A DNA stretch of 64,000 bases from the NCBI GenBank assembly GCA_023664605.1, contig JAMPFF010000007.1, positions 27,968 through 91,967 on the forward strand, in the 5' to 3' direction. The DNA comes from Clostridium sp. Its GTDB lineage: Bacteria; Bacillota; Clostridia; Lachnospirales; Lachnospiraceae. Numbering within the stretch: position 1 is the first letter of the stretch; each line of letters starts with the position of its first letter. The notes beneath the pieces are model-generated. The model saw only the letters and a list, made by a program, of their open reading frames with translations, had not been told where the DNA came from and did no database searches. A program made the translations under genes and the position numbers. Shown piece by piece: positions 55,968 to 63,644 of the stretch.

Positions 55968-57566
55968 TTATTTATTATTATCAGAATAATATAATGATAA
56001 ATCTATATACATAACACAGCGTTTAAAATGTGTGGATTTCATAGCTGCGTTTCTATCAAGATGAAATAAATTTTGACATACTTCCCGTATTTGTGTAAGG
56101 GAAAAAGAGTCTATACTTTTTAATAATAGACCGGCTTTTTTATTAATATCATCAACTTTTTTCATTTCATCCAGTAAGGCATCATAATCAGATATTGAGG
56201 GCAGGGTTTTAATTTGTTTTTGAATATTGGAAGGAATTAGTTTTTCCTTTGTATTATGTAATGTGGCATAGTTTTCCAGTTTTTCATTTGCGCTGATTGG
56301 AACAGAAGCATTTTTCATATATTTATGAACCGGAAGTAAACGGGTAGATGAAATGGATTTAAAACGGGAAAGGCACATTTCATCTGCGTCAAAGTGTTTA
56401 TTGTCAAAAAGAATATCTTCAAAAATCATGTCATCGGATAATAATCCGTATCCAAATTTATTTAAAATATTTTCTTTATACCCAATGGCAATAGCAAGAG
56501 GTTTATTTTTAAAATTTATGTCATCTAAAGCATCAATACCCAAAATGAGGGCTTCAGCATCATTTTGGCTGATACTTTGGTCCACGATTGTTTTAACAAA
56601 CATTTTGGTTTCGCGTATTCTCACAGGGGAGATACCTGGTGTAATTCTATTTAGGATATCGTATACAAGAGAGAAATTATCTGTTTGAATTTCTGTAATA
56701 GGAATTTCTAATCCTTTCTTTGTTGTTATAGTACGTCTGATTTCTATTAAATTTTTTTCGTGTTTTTTATAACTAATAAATACAAAATGTTCTTCAATAT
56801 TTTTTAGTTCTTTATAAGTAAGGCATGATAAAAAATCAGTTATGATTTTTTGAATATTTTCATCGGTAAAGGAATAGCCAAGGAAAACGATAGGAGATTC
56901 TGCAAATAGGGTCAGCATTTTAGCAATAATTAGTTTTCTCGTATCAGCAAAGTGTTCATAATCATTTTCAGTTATAATAATTGAATTTGCGTCTGTAGCG
57001 CTGCCATGTATTTTATAAATTTCTGCAATATTATAGCTGTCAGCGGAAAAAAGTTCATTTTGGTGAACAAAAACTTTAAAATCATTAGCAAAGACTTCTG
57101 TTTCAAGGAATAAGTCAAAATTAGTGGTTATAACAGCAGAAATTTTATTTTTCAATGCCTTTAATTTAATTAATTCGTCTGCAGTTTTTGCTGATTTATA
57201 CAAAGCCATATCTTTAAAGTATTGTGCAAGAAACATCTTATAAGGGGAAATGCCGCGTTTTACCCATGCAGGATTTTTAACCCGTCCGAGTTTTATTTTT
57301 CTGTCAAAAAATGCTGCGTTGAATTCATCTTCAATAATAGAGGCTATTTTGGTATTAATTTCAAATTGTGAGAGATTTTGTCTGGTGAACTGGTCTTTAT
57401 ATTTTTGCAGTTGATAAGCATCATTTCCGGTTTTATGATAGGATAAATCGAGTAGTTCTTCCCAATCAGGATATTTGTATAAATATCTTTTAGAAATCCC
57501 TGAACCGATAAATAATACCGGCATGCGTCTTTTTTCTACAATTTTTTCTAAGACAGAAATATACAT
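55968..57566 (-). CDS. SIR2-like NADase defence protein
   Basis: Protein of 532 aa. SIR2 motifs in order: FIGSGIS (19-25), TTNFD (147-151), IHGSA (186-190), FLGYSFTDENI (228-238). The C-terminal 250 residues are helical with no recognised domain. SIR2 domains of this kind deplete NAD+ during phage infection. Start at ATG 57566 (MYISVLEKIVEKRRM) with AGGAGG. It stands alone, so it is either a single-gene system or acts with the neighbouring possible RNA. Lower GC than pgi suggests acquisition. Confidence 0.88.
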   Translation of the reverse strand: MYISVLEKIVEKRRMPVLFIGSGISKRYLYKYPDWEELLDLSYHKTGNDAYQLQKYKDQFTRQNLSQFEINTKIASIIEDEFNAAFFDRKIKLGRVKNPAWVKRGISPYKMFLAQYFKDMALYKSAKTADELIKLKALKNKISAVITTNFDLFLETEVFANDFKVFVHQNELFSADSYNIAEIYKIHGSATDANSIIITENDYEHFADTRKLIIAKMLTLFAESPIVFLGYSFTDENIQKIITDFLSCLTYKELKNIEEHFVFISYKKHEKNLIEIRRTITTKKGLEIPITEIQTDNFSLVYDILNRITPGISPVRIRETKMFVKTIVDQSISQNDAEALILGIDALDDINFKNKPLAIAIGYKENILNKFGYGLLSDDMIFEDILFDNKHFDADEMCLSRFKSISSTRLLPVHKYMKNASVPISANEKLENYATLHNTKEKLIPSNIQKQIKTLPSISDYDALLDEMKKVDDINKKAGLLLKSIDSFSLTQIREVCQNLFHLDRNAAMKSTHFKRCVMYIDLSLYYSDNNK

Positions 57567-57630
57567 AATGCCTCCTATTGATAAAATAATTGAGTAGTTT
57601 CGCAAAACAGATAATGAATAGATGATACAG

Positions 57631-57659
57631 AGTATAACATGCGTATAATAAAAATGCAA
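57631..57659 (-). promoter_or_regulatory. Putative promoter of the SIR2 gene
   Basis: On the minus strand TTGCAT (57659-57654), 17-nt spacer, TATACT (57636-57631). The -35 is weak. Confidence 0.5.
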
Positions 57660-57679
57660 TTATTTTGGAGAATTTTAGA

Positions 57680-57708
57680 TTGAAAAAGCGGATAAGCAAT
57701 GCTACACT
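57680..57708 (+). promoter_or_regulatory. Putative pgi promoter
   Basis: TTGAAA (57680-57685), 17-nt spacer, TACACT (57703-57708), 43 nt before the pgi start codon. Confidence 0.55.
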
Positions 57709-57750
57709 AAAATTAAAAAAAGCGTGACGCTATGAGAAGGAGAGTAAACG

Positions 57751-59097
57751 ATGGGAAAAATTAAATTTGATTATTCCAAAGCGGCTTCTTTTATTTCCGA
57801 AGAAGAAGTAAAATCCATGAAGCATCTGGCTTTGGATGCAAAAGAAGTTCTTGTGAGCAAGACAGGCGCGGGCAACGATTTTCTTGGCTGGATTGATCTG
57901 CCGGTGAATTATGACAAGGAGGAGTTTGCGAGAATCAAAAAAGCGGCGCAAAAGATTCAGGGCGATTCCGAAGTCCTTTTGGTAATTGGTATCGGCGGTT
58001 CCTATCTGGGCGCAAGAGCGGCGATTGAATTTTTGAGACACAGTTTCTACAACGTAGTGGATAAATCCATCAGAAAGACACCGGAGATTTATTTTGTAGG
58101 AAATTCTATCAGCTCTACTTATATTAAACACCTGATTGACGTTATCGGCGACAGGGATTTTTCTATTAATATGATTTCCAAATCAGGTACGACGACGGAG
58201 CCTGCTATCGCGTTCCGTGTATTTAAAGAAATGGCGGAGAAGAAATACGGCAAAGAGGGCGCGGCGAAAAGAATCTATGCGACAACGGATAAGGCTAGAG
58301 GCTCTTTGAAGAATCTTGCAACAGAAGAAGGCTACGAGTCTTTTGTAGTGCCGGATGACGTCGGCGGACGTTTTTCCGTACTTACCGCAGTCGGCTTGCT
58401 GCCTATCGCAGTTTCAGGAGCGGATATCGATAAACTGATGGAGGGCGCGGCGGAAGGCAGAAAGATGGCGCTGGAAGCTCCTTTCGAGGAAAATGACGCG
58501 GTACAGTATGCGGCTCTGCGCAATATTTTACTCCGCAAAGGAAAAAATGTTGAAATTCTTGCCAATTATGAACCGGCGGCGCACTACGTTTCCGAGTGGT
58601 GGAAACAGTTGTACGGCGAGTCTGAAGGAAAAGACCAGAAAGGCATTTTCCCGGCAAGCGTTGATTTGACTACGGATTTGCATTCCATGGGTCAGTTCAT
58701 TCAGGACGGCGCAAGGATTATGTTTGAAACGGTTTTAAACATCGAGACGAGCAGAGAGGAAATTTTAATCGGCGAAGAGCCTGTCGATTTGGACGGTCTT
58801 AACTACCTTGCCGGTAAAAACGTGGACTTTGTCAATAAGAGCGCGATGAATGGAACTATCTTAGCGCATACGGACGGACAGGTTCCGAACTTTGTAGTTA
58901 ATATCCCGGAAGTAAACGAGTTCTATCTGGGCGAATTGTTCTACTTCTTTGAGTTTGCCTGCGGCGTCAGCGGATATCTGTTAGGCGTCAATCCGTTTAA
59001 CCAGCCGGGCGTTGAAAGCTATAAGAAAAATATGTTTGCACTTCTTGGTAAACCGGGCTATGAGGCGCAGAGAGAAGAACTTTTGAAGAGATTATAA
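57751..59097 (+). CDS. pgi: Glucose-6-phosphate isomerase
   Basis: Glycolytic enzyme interconverting glucose-6-P and fructose-6-P. The 448-aa length is that of the shorter Firmicute type. Visible are [10 protein letters not shown] (sugar-phosphate binding), [14 protein letters not shown], and the C-terminal [12 protein letters not shown] with its conserved Lys. AAGGAGAG precedes the ATG. Followed by tandem hairpins and a terminator. Confidence 0.98.
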   Translation: MGKIKFDYSKAASFISEEEVKSMKHLALDAKEVLVSKTGAGNDFLGWIDLPVNYDKEEFARIKKAAQKIQGDSEVLLVIGIGGSYLGARAAIEFLRHSFYNVVDKSIRKTPEIYFVGNSISSTYIKHLIDVIGDRDFSINMISKSGTTTEPAIAFRVFKEMAEKKYGKEGAAKRIYATTDKARGSLKNLATEEGYESFVVPDDVGGRFSVLTAVGLLPIAVSGADIDKLMEGAAEGRKMALEAPFEENDAVQYAALRNILLRKGKNVEILANYEPAAHYVSEWWKQLYGESEGKDQKGIFPASVDLTTDLHSMGQFIQDGARIMFETVLNIETSREEILIGEEPVDLDGLNYLAGKNVDFVNKSAMNGTILAHTDGQVPNFVVNIPEVNEFYLGELFYFFEFACGVSGYLLGVNPFNQPGVESYKKNMFALLGKPGYEAQREELLKRL

Positions 59098-59099
59098 AA

Positions 59100-59187
59100 A
59101 ATCGTCGCTTGTAGCGACGATTCGGAGAATGCTGCGCATTCTCCTTAAGGACTATAAGAAGGCGGTATCGACAGATATCGCCTTTTT
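59100..59187 (+). terminator. Tandem hairpins and terminator after pgi
   Basis: Three stems in series: AATCGTCGCT/AGCGACGATT with loop TGT (59100-59122), GGAGAATGC/GCATTCTCC with loop TGC (59124-59144), and a terminator AAGGCGGTATC/GATATCGCCTT with loop GACA and TTTTT (59159-59187). The first two are perfect with three-base loops. Confidence 0.8.
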
Positions 59188-59241
59188 GTATGTCTTTTTT
59201 GAGGTATGGATAAATTTTTTAAAAAAAATAATAAAAATATA

Positions 59242-59298
59242 TTGACAAAGAAGTTAGGCGGTGCTAACTTAATGATAGGAAGTTAGCGTGGGCTAACT
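59242..59298 (+). promoter_or_regulatory. feo promoter with two DtxR-like operators
   Basis: TTGACA at 59242-59247 starts a promoter whose spacer contains AGTTAG-N6-CTAACT (59252-59269). A second identical-type site AGTTAG-N6-CTAACT lies at 59281-59298, 29 bp further on. The TTAG...CTAA half-sites resemble DtxR/IdeR/MntR-family operators, so repression by iron-loaded regulator is expected. The -10 (possibly TAACTT at 59265) is weak. Confidence 0.75.
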
Positions 59299-59365
59299 AA
59301 CAGAGCGAACAACTGTGGGCAGTTATCACGATACCACGACAGGGATGGATAAAGGAGATGAGCAT

Positions 59366-59578
59366 ATGCCGTTAGTATTTGCAAAAGAGGGAGAAGCTAA
59401 TTTTATCAGGAAAGTAACAGGAAAAGAAGAGACGAGACTGTTTTTGGAGAAACTCGGATTTGTAGCGGGCGCAGCCGTTACCGTGGTATCTTCCATAGGA
59501 GGAAACCTGATTGTAAATGTAAAAGATTCCCGCGTCGCCATTGATAAGAATATGGCGAAAGGGATTTTTATAGCATAA
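59366..59578 (+). CDS. feoA: Ferrous iron transport protein A, first copy
   Basis: Small SH3-like protein of 70 aa: MPLVFAKEGEANFIRKVTGK, then FLEKLGFVAGAAVTVVSS, RVAIDKNMAKGIFI. Start at ATG 59366 behind AAAGGAG; an upstream in-frame ATG at 59315 has no site. FeoA supports FeoB in iron(II) uptake at the inner membrane face. Two different FeoA proteins in tandem are usual in Clostridia. Confidence 0.9.
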   Translation: MPLVFAKEGEANFIRKVTGKEETRLFLEKLGFVAGAAVTVVSSIGGNLIVNVKDSRVAIDKNMAKGIFIA

Positions 59579-59600
59579 GAATAACGAGGAGGAGGGCAAT

Positions 59601-59825
59601 ATGAAAACATTACGAAACGCAAAACCGGGCGAGACCGTTCAGGTAGCCAGAATCAATGGCGAGGGAGCGTTAAAGCGTCGTATCATGGATATGGGCGTAA
59701 CCAAGGGCGTTGAAATTTATGTAAGAAAAGTTGCGCCGCTTGGAGACCCTGTCGAAGTTACGGTAAGAGGGTATGAATTGTCTGTTCGTAAGGCGGACGC
59801 CGAATTAATAGAAGTGAAAGATTGA
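59601..59825 (+). CDS. feoA: Ferrous iron transport protein A, second copy
   Basis: Protein of 74 aa with the FeoA pattern: LKRRIMDMGVTKGVEIYVRK and GDPVEVTVRGYELSVRKADA. It resembles canonical FeoA more than the first copy. GAGGAGG precedes the ATG. It is separated from feoB by 114 nt filled with hairpins. Confidence 0.94.
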   Translation: MKTLRNAKPGETVQVARINGEGALKRRIMDMGVTKGVEIYVRKVAPLGDPVEVTVRGYELSVRKADAELIEVKD

Positions 59826-59908
59826 AAATCAGAGATTTTCAAAGACGAATTTGTTCGTCTTGCGAGTATTGCATCTTATGGCTGCAAACATCGCAGGATG
59901 TGAAAAGA
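59822..59908 (+). repeat. Array of short hairpins between feoA and feoB
   Basis: In series: TTGAAAATC/GATTTTCAA with loop AGA (59822-59842), AGACGAA/TTCGTCT with loop TTTG (59843-59860), a nested stem GCGA and TTGCA with TGCAA and TCGC, and ACATC/GATGT around GCAG. No T-run follows. They may stabilise or attenuate the message ahead of feoB. Confidence 0.55.
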
Positions 59909-59939
59909 ACATAAATAATAACAGGGAGGAGTTAATCAT

Positions 59940-62078
59940 ATGTCTATTACAATCGCATTAGCAGGAAACCCGAACTGCGGTAAAACGACATTATTTAACG
60001 CACTGACGGGCGCAAATCAGTTCGTTGGAAACTGGCCCGGCGTTACAGTAGAGAAAAAAGAGGGAAAATTAAAAAATAACAAAGAAGTTGCCGTTATGGA
60101 CTTACCGGGAATTTATTCTTTATCCCCGTATACTTTGGAAGAAGTGGTAGCAAGAAATTACCTGTTGACGGAAAGACCCGACGTTATTTTAAATCTTGTT
60201 GACGGTACAAACTTAGAGCGTAACCTTTATCTTTCCACACAATTATTGGAACTTGGCATTCCGGTTGTGATGGCGGTCAATATGATGGATATTGTAGCCA
60301 AGAACGGAGATAAGATACATACCGATAAATTGGCTAAAAAATTAGGCTGCGAAGTAGTGGAAATTTCCGCTCTTAAAGGAACGGGAATCCAGGAAGCGGC
60401 TAATAAAGCAATCGCAGCGGCAAAAGGAAAAGCGAAAGCGGTACACTCTTTTGCGGAAGAAGTGGAATCCGTTATTAAGTCGGTTGCCGATAATAAGTTA
60501 GGAGCAAATGTTCCGGAAGAGCAGAAGAGATTTTTCGCGATTAAGCTTCTGGAAAAAGACGATAAGATTGCAGAGCAGTTAAAGTCCGTACCGGATGTGT
60601 CCGACGAAATTAAGACGTTGGAAACAAAATACGACGACGATACGGAAAGTATCATTACTAATGAAAGATACGTTTATATATCCTCTATTATCGACGAGTG
60701 CTGTACCAAGAATAAAAAGGGACAGATGACAACTTCCGATAAAATTGACAGGATTGTAACAAACCGTATTCTGGCATTGCCGATTTTTGCGGTGGTTATG
60801 ATTATTGTATACTATGTGTCGGTTACAACCGTCGGTACGATTGTAACGGATTGGACGAATGACGTATTGTTTGGAGATATTATTCCTCCGGCAATCGAAA
60901 GCCTGCTGACCAGCATCGGCTGTGCGGACTGGCTGATGGGATTGATTCTGGATGGTATTGTCGCAGGTGTGGGCGCGGTGCTTGGCTTCGTTCCGCAGAT
61001 GCTGGTACTGTTCTTGTTCCTTGCTTTTCTGGAAGGCTGCGGATATATGGCGAGAATTGCTTTTATCATGGACCGTATTTTCCGTAAATTCGGTTTATCC
61101 GGTAAATCCTTTATCCCGATTATGATAGGAACCGGATGCGGCGTTCCCGGCGTTATGGCTTCCCGTACGATTGAGAGTGAACGTGACCGCAGAATGACGA
61201 TTATGACGACAACATTTATTCCGTGCGGTGCGAAACTGCCGATTATCGCATTAATCGCGGGCGCGCTTTTCGACGGCGCATGGTGGGTTGCTCCGAGCGC
61301 ATATTTTGTAGGTATTGCGGCAATTATCTGTTCCGGTATTATTTTAAAGAAAACAAAGATATTTGCAGGCGACCCGGCTCCGTTCGTTATGGAACTTCCG
61401 GCATACCATCTGCCGACCGTAGGCAGTGTGCTTAGAAGTATGTGGGAGCGCGGATGGTCTTTCATCAAAAAAGCAGGTACGATTATTCTGTTATCAACGA
61501 TTGTTCTCTGGTTCTTAATGAGCTTCGGATGGGTAGACGGCTCGTTCGGTATGCTGGAAGCAGAAGAACTTGACAGCAGTATTCTGGCAAGAATTGGCAG
61601 CATAGTTGCTCCGTTGTTTGCACCTCTTGGATGGGGCGACTGGAAGATGGCTGTTGCAGCGGTAACAGGACTTATTGCAAAAGAAAATGTTGTCGGCACA
61701 TTTGGTATGCTCTTTGGATTCGCGGAAGTTGCAGAGGACGGTGCGGAAATCTGGGGCGAACTTGCGGGCAGTATGACGGCAATCGCAGCATATTCATTCT
61801 TAGTATTTAACCTTTTATGCGCGCCTTGCTTTGCTGCAATGGGGGCAATTAAACGAGAAATGAATAATACAAAGTGGTTCTGGATTGCTATCGGATATCA
61901 GTGCGGTTTAGCTTATCTCGTATCGTTATGCGTATACCAGATTGGCAATATCTTCGCAACAGGCACATTTGGAATCGGAGCGGCAGTAGCGATTATCATT
62001 GTAATCGGATTTTTATATCTGCTGTTCAGACCATACACCGAGAGCAAGACGTTGAAATTAAGCGTCAATACCAAATAG
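59940..62078 (+). CDS. feoB: Ferrous iron transport protein B
   Basis: Main iron(II) transporter, 712 aa. The N-terminal G domain has GNPNCGKTTLF (9-19), the DLPGIYSL switch and NMMD. A helical spacer (about 170-275) is followed by Gate/core membrane domains with GCGVPG and PCGAKLP. GGGAGG precedes the ATG. It belongs to the iron-regulated cluster feoA-feoA-feoB plus a Cys-rich helper. Confidence 0.97.
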   Translation: MSITIALAGNPNCGKTTLFNALTGANQFVGNWPGVTVEKKEGKLKNNKEVAVMDLPGIYSLSPYTLEEVVARNYLLTERPDVILNLVDGTNLERNLYLSTQLLELGIPVVMAVNMMDIVAKNGDKIHTDKLAKKLGCEVVEISALKGTGIQEAANKAIAAAKGKAKAVHSFAEEVESVIKSVADNKLGANVPEEQKRFFAIKLLEKDDKIAEQLKSVPDVSDEIKTLETKYDDDTESIITNERYVYISSIIDECCTKNKKGQMTTSDKIDRIVTNRILALPIFAVVMIIVYYVSVTTVGTIVTDWTNDVLFGDIIPPAIESLLTSIGCADWLMGLILDGIVAGVGAVLGFVPQMLVLFLFLAFLEGCGYMARIAFIMDRIFRKFGLSGKSFIPIMIGTGCGVPGVMASRTIESERDRRMTIMTTTFIPCGAKLPIIALIAGALFDGAWWVAPSAYFVGIAAIICSGIILKKTKIFAGDPAPFVMELPAYHLPTVGSVLRSMWERGWSFIKKAGTIILLSTIVLWFLMSFGWVDGSFGMLEAEELDSSILARIGSIVAPLFAPLGWGDWKMAVAAVTGLIAKENVVGTFGMLFGFAEVAEDGAEIWGELAGSMTAIAAYSFLVFNLLCAPCFAAMGAIKREMNNTKWFWIAIGYQCGLAYLVSLCVYQIGNIFATGTFGIGAAVAIIIVIGFLYLLFRPYTESKTLKLSVNTK

Positions 62079-62119
62079 GTTATTAAAATGAGTTCATTGT
62101 GAAAGGTCAGGTTATCAAT

Positions 62120-62263
62120 ATGAGCGTAGGTACATTAGTTACGTTAGCGATAGTGGCGGCAGCCGTAGGGCTGGCGGTCAGAAGTATGGTACGCGATAAG
62201 AAAAATGGGAAATCCCTGCAATGCGGCGGCGATTGCAGCCATTGCGGAGGGCATTGCCATTGA
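62120..62263 (+). CDS. FeoB-associated Cys-rich membrane protein
   Basis: Short protein of 47 aa: a start MSVGTLVTLAIVAAAVGLAV forming one membrane helix, a basic stretch, and a C-terminal tail CGGDCSHCGGHCH with four Cys and two His suited to metal binding. This matches the FeoB-associated family PF12669, found downstream of feoB. ATG 62120 follows GAAAGG by 13 nt. It ends before a strong terminator. Confidence 0.9.
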   Translation: MSVGTLVTLAIVAAAVGLAVRSMVRDKKNGKSLQCGGDCSHCGGHCH

Positions 62264-62297
62264 CCTAATAGATTGTAAAGCATAGGGTATATGAAAT

Positions 62298-62336
62298 CAG
62301 GCGGCATATTGTTGGGATATGCCGCCTGGTTTTTTT
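62298..62336 (+). terminator. Terminator of the feo cluster
   Basis: Perfect 12-bp stem CAGGCGGCATAT/ATATGCCGCCTG (62298-62309 and 62317-62328) with a 7-nt loop, followed by GTTTTTTT. Confidence 0.93.
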
Positions 62337-62373
62337 GCAGATATTTCAGCAGTATTTTTTCGTGGTCGGAAAA

Positions 62374-62919
62374 TTACGCAATCTGCTCTATACGGCACTT
62401 CTGGCATAAAGGATATTCCGTAATAAAAGGTTCAATTCGTTTTTTCATTTCAGCAAAAGAACTGCCATAAAAATATAAAGCAGTATATGTGCTGCTTTCC
62501 CAATAGCTATACATTCTGCCGATTCCTTCCATTGCCTGTCCCATTTGCTCAATCACATAATTGATATCACAGGTTTGGTATACTTCATCCGGTAAATCCA
62601 CACCATTAGAATAATAAGCTAATCCCTCTAATGTACCCACTTCAATTTCCATTTGAGGTTCTGCGCACTGCAAACGGGAACCTTTTGGAATGCCCATTCT
62701 GTTAAGTAAATCTGCCAGCCATTTTACGCTATCTGATGTATCAGATGTTAATTGAATTTCTATATCGCAAGACATAATTTCTCCGTCCGGATTTTGAAGA
62801 GTACCGCCTCCGGTTACTTCCCCAAGCTGTTCTTTTTCAAGTATTTCCTGCAAAGCATCTTCCAACTCAAACCTGTGCATAGGTTGGAATCGTGCATTTA
62901 AGTTTAATGTTAAATTCAT
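62374..62919 (-). CDS. Protein of unknown function
   Basis: Soluble protein of 181 aa starting at ATG 62919 (MNLTLNLNARFQP) behind AAGGAG; the frame extends 16 codons upstream over the end of the previous gene. No family recognised. Blocks that may help a search are GEVTGGGTLQNPDGEIMSCD, NRMGIPKGSRL and the C-terminal CQKCRIEQIA. No signal peptide or membrane segment. It may be co-transcribed with the acetyltransferase gene 40 nt upstream. Confidence 0.75.
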   Translation of the reverse strand: MNLTLNLNARFQPMHRFELEDALQEILEKEQLGEVTGGGTLQNPDGEIMSCDIEIQLTSDTSDSVKWLADLLNRMGIPKGSRLQCAEPQMEIEVGTLEGLAYYSNGVDLPDEVYQTCDINYVIEQMGQAMEGIGRMYSYWESSTYTALYFYGSSFAEMKKRIEPFITEYPLCQKCRIEQIA

Positions 62920-62959
62920 ATTGATATTGTTCTCCTTATCATAATATTTTTTAACTTTA

Positions 62960-63481
62960 TCACTCAATCTCTAACTCAAATATACCGCCGTCAAAATATA
63001 TGTTGTTTCCGTCCTTATCTTGATAAAATGATACCTTTTCTGTCGCTATCTGCTTAAAGCCCAGCGAATTTAGTAATTTCACAGACGGTATATTTTTTAG
63101 TGCGGTTCCTGCCCTAAGCCTCTTGATGCCCTTATCCGAAAACCATTTGATAAGCGCAAGATAACTTTCTTTTGCATATCCTTTCCCGTGATAATCCGAA
63201 TGGAAGCAATAGCCGCATTCATAGCCATTGCCAATATCATGAAAATCGATATAACCTATCACTTTATCTTCAAAACATACAGCAAAAAATAAATGTTTTT
63301 CTTCCTTATTGGCATTTGCCCATTTATTTACCTGCAATTTGATTTCATCTGCATCAGATTTATGAGGAACATCATATTTTGCATACTCTGACACGCGGAA
63401 ATCATCCCATATCCTTTTTATGCTTATCCAATCATCAGCGACTATTTTTCTGATAAGTAATCTTTTTGTTTTTATTTCCAT
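62960..63481 (-). CDS. GNAT-family N-acetyltransferase (RimJ/RimL-like)
   Basis: Protein of about 173 aa: TKRLLIRKIVADDW at the start, acetyl-CoA loop YHGKGYAKESYLALIKW, and the late block LLNSLGFKQIATEKVSFYQD. The substrate is not predictable; relatives acetylate N-termini of proteins or small amines. Start at ATG 63481; ATG 63493 is also in frame. Confidence 0.88.
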   Translation of the reverse strand: MEIKTKRLLIRKIVADDWISIKRIWDDFRVSEYAKYDVPHKSDADEIKLQVNKWANANKEEKHLFFAVCFEDKVIGYIDFHDIGNGYECGYCFHSDYHGKGYAKESYLALIKWFSDKGIKRLRAGTALKNIPSVKLLNSLGFKQIATEKVSFYQDKDGNNIYFDGGIFELEIE

Positions 63482-63644
63482 GATAATTTCCATTCCGGAG
63501 CATTTGTGTCTGTCATCAGGGCATATTTTTGGTTTCCTTATTTTTAAAATAGGAATGCTCCAGTGTCCGCTATTTTCAAGTGTTCAAACAGGCTCATCGG
63601 TTGTGATTTGCCTTTTGGGAAAGAATACCACCTATTTCGCTGCC

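Noticed and set aside
55789-57566. Retron-type system (RNA plus SIR2 effector)
   Set aside because: No reverse transcriptase gene is present and the RNA candidate lacks the inverted a1/a2 ends expected of a retron.
55968-57566. Thoeris or SIR2-HerA system
   Set aside because: No TIR-domain gene, no HerA-like ATPase and no Argonaute lies next to the SIR2 gene, so it is treated as stand-alone.
62374-62919. Immunity protein of a polymorphic toxin
   Set aside because: No toxin gene or secretion marker is adjacent; size alone is not enough evidence.
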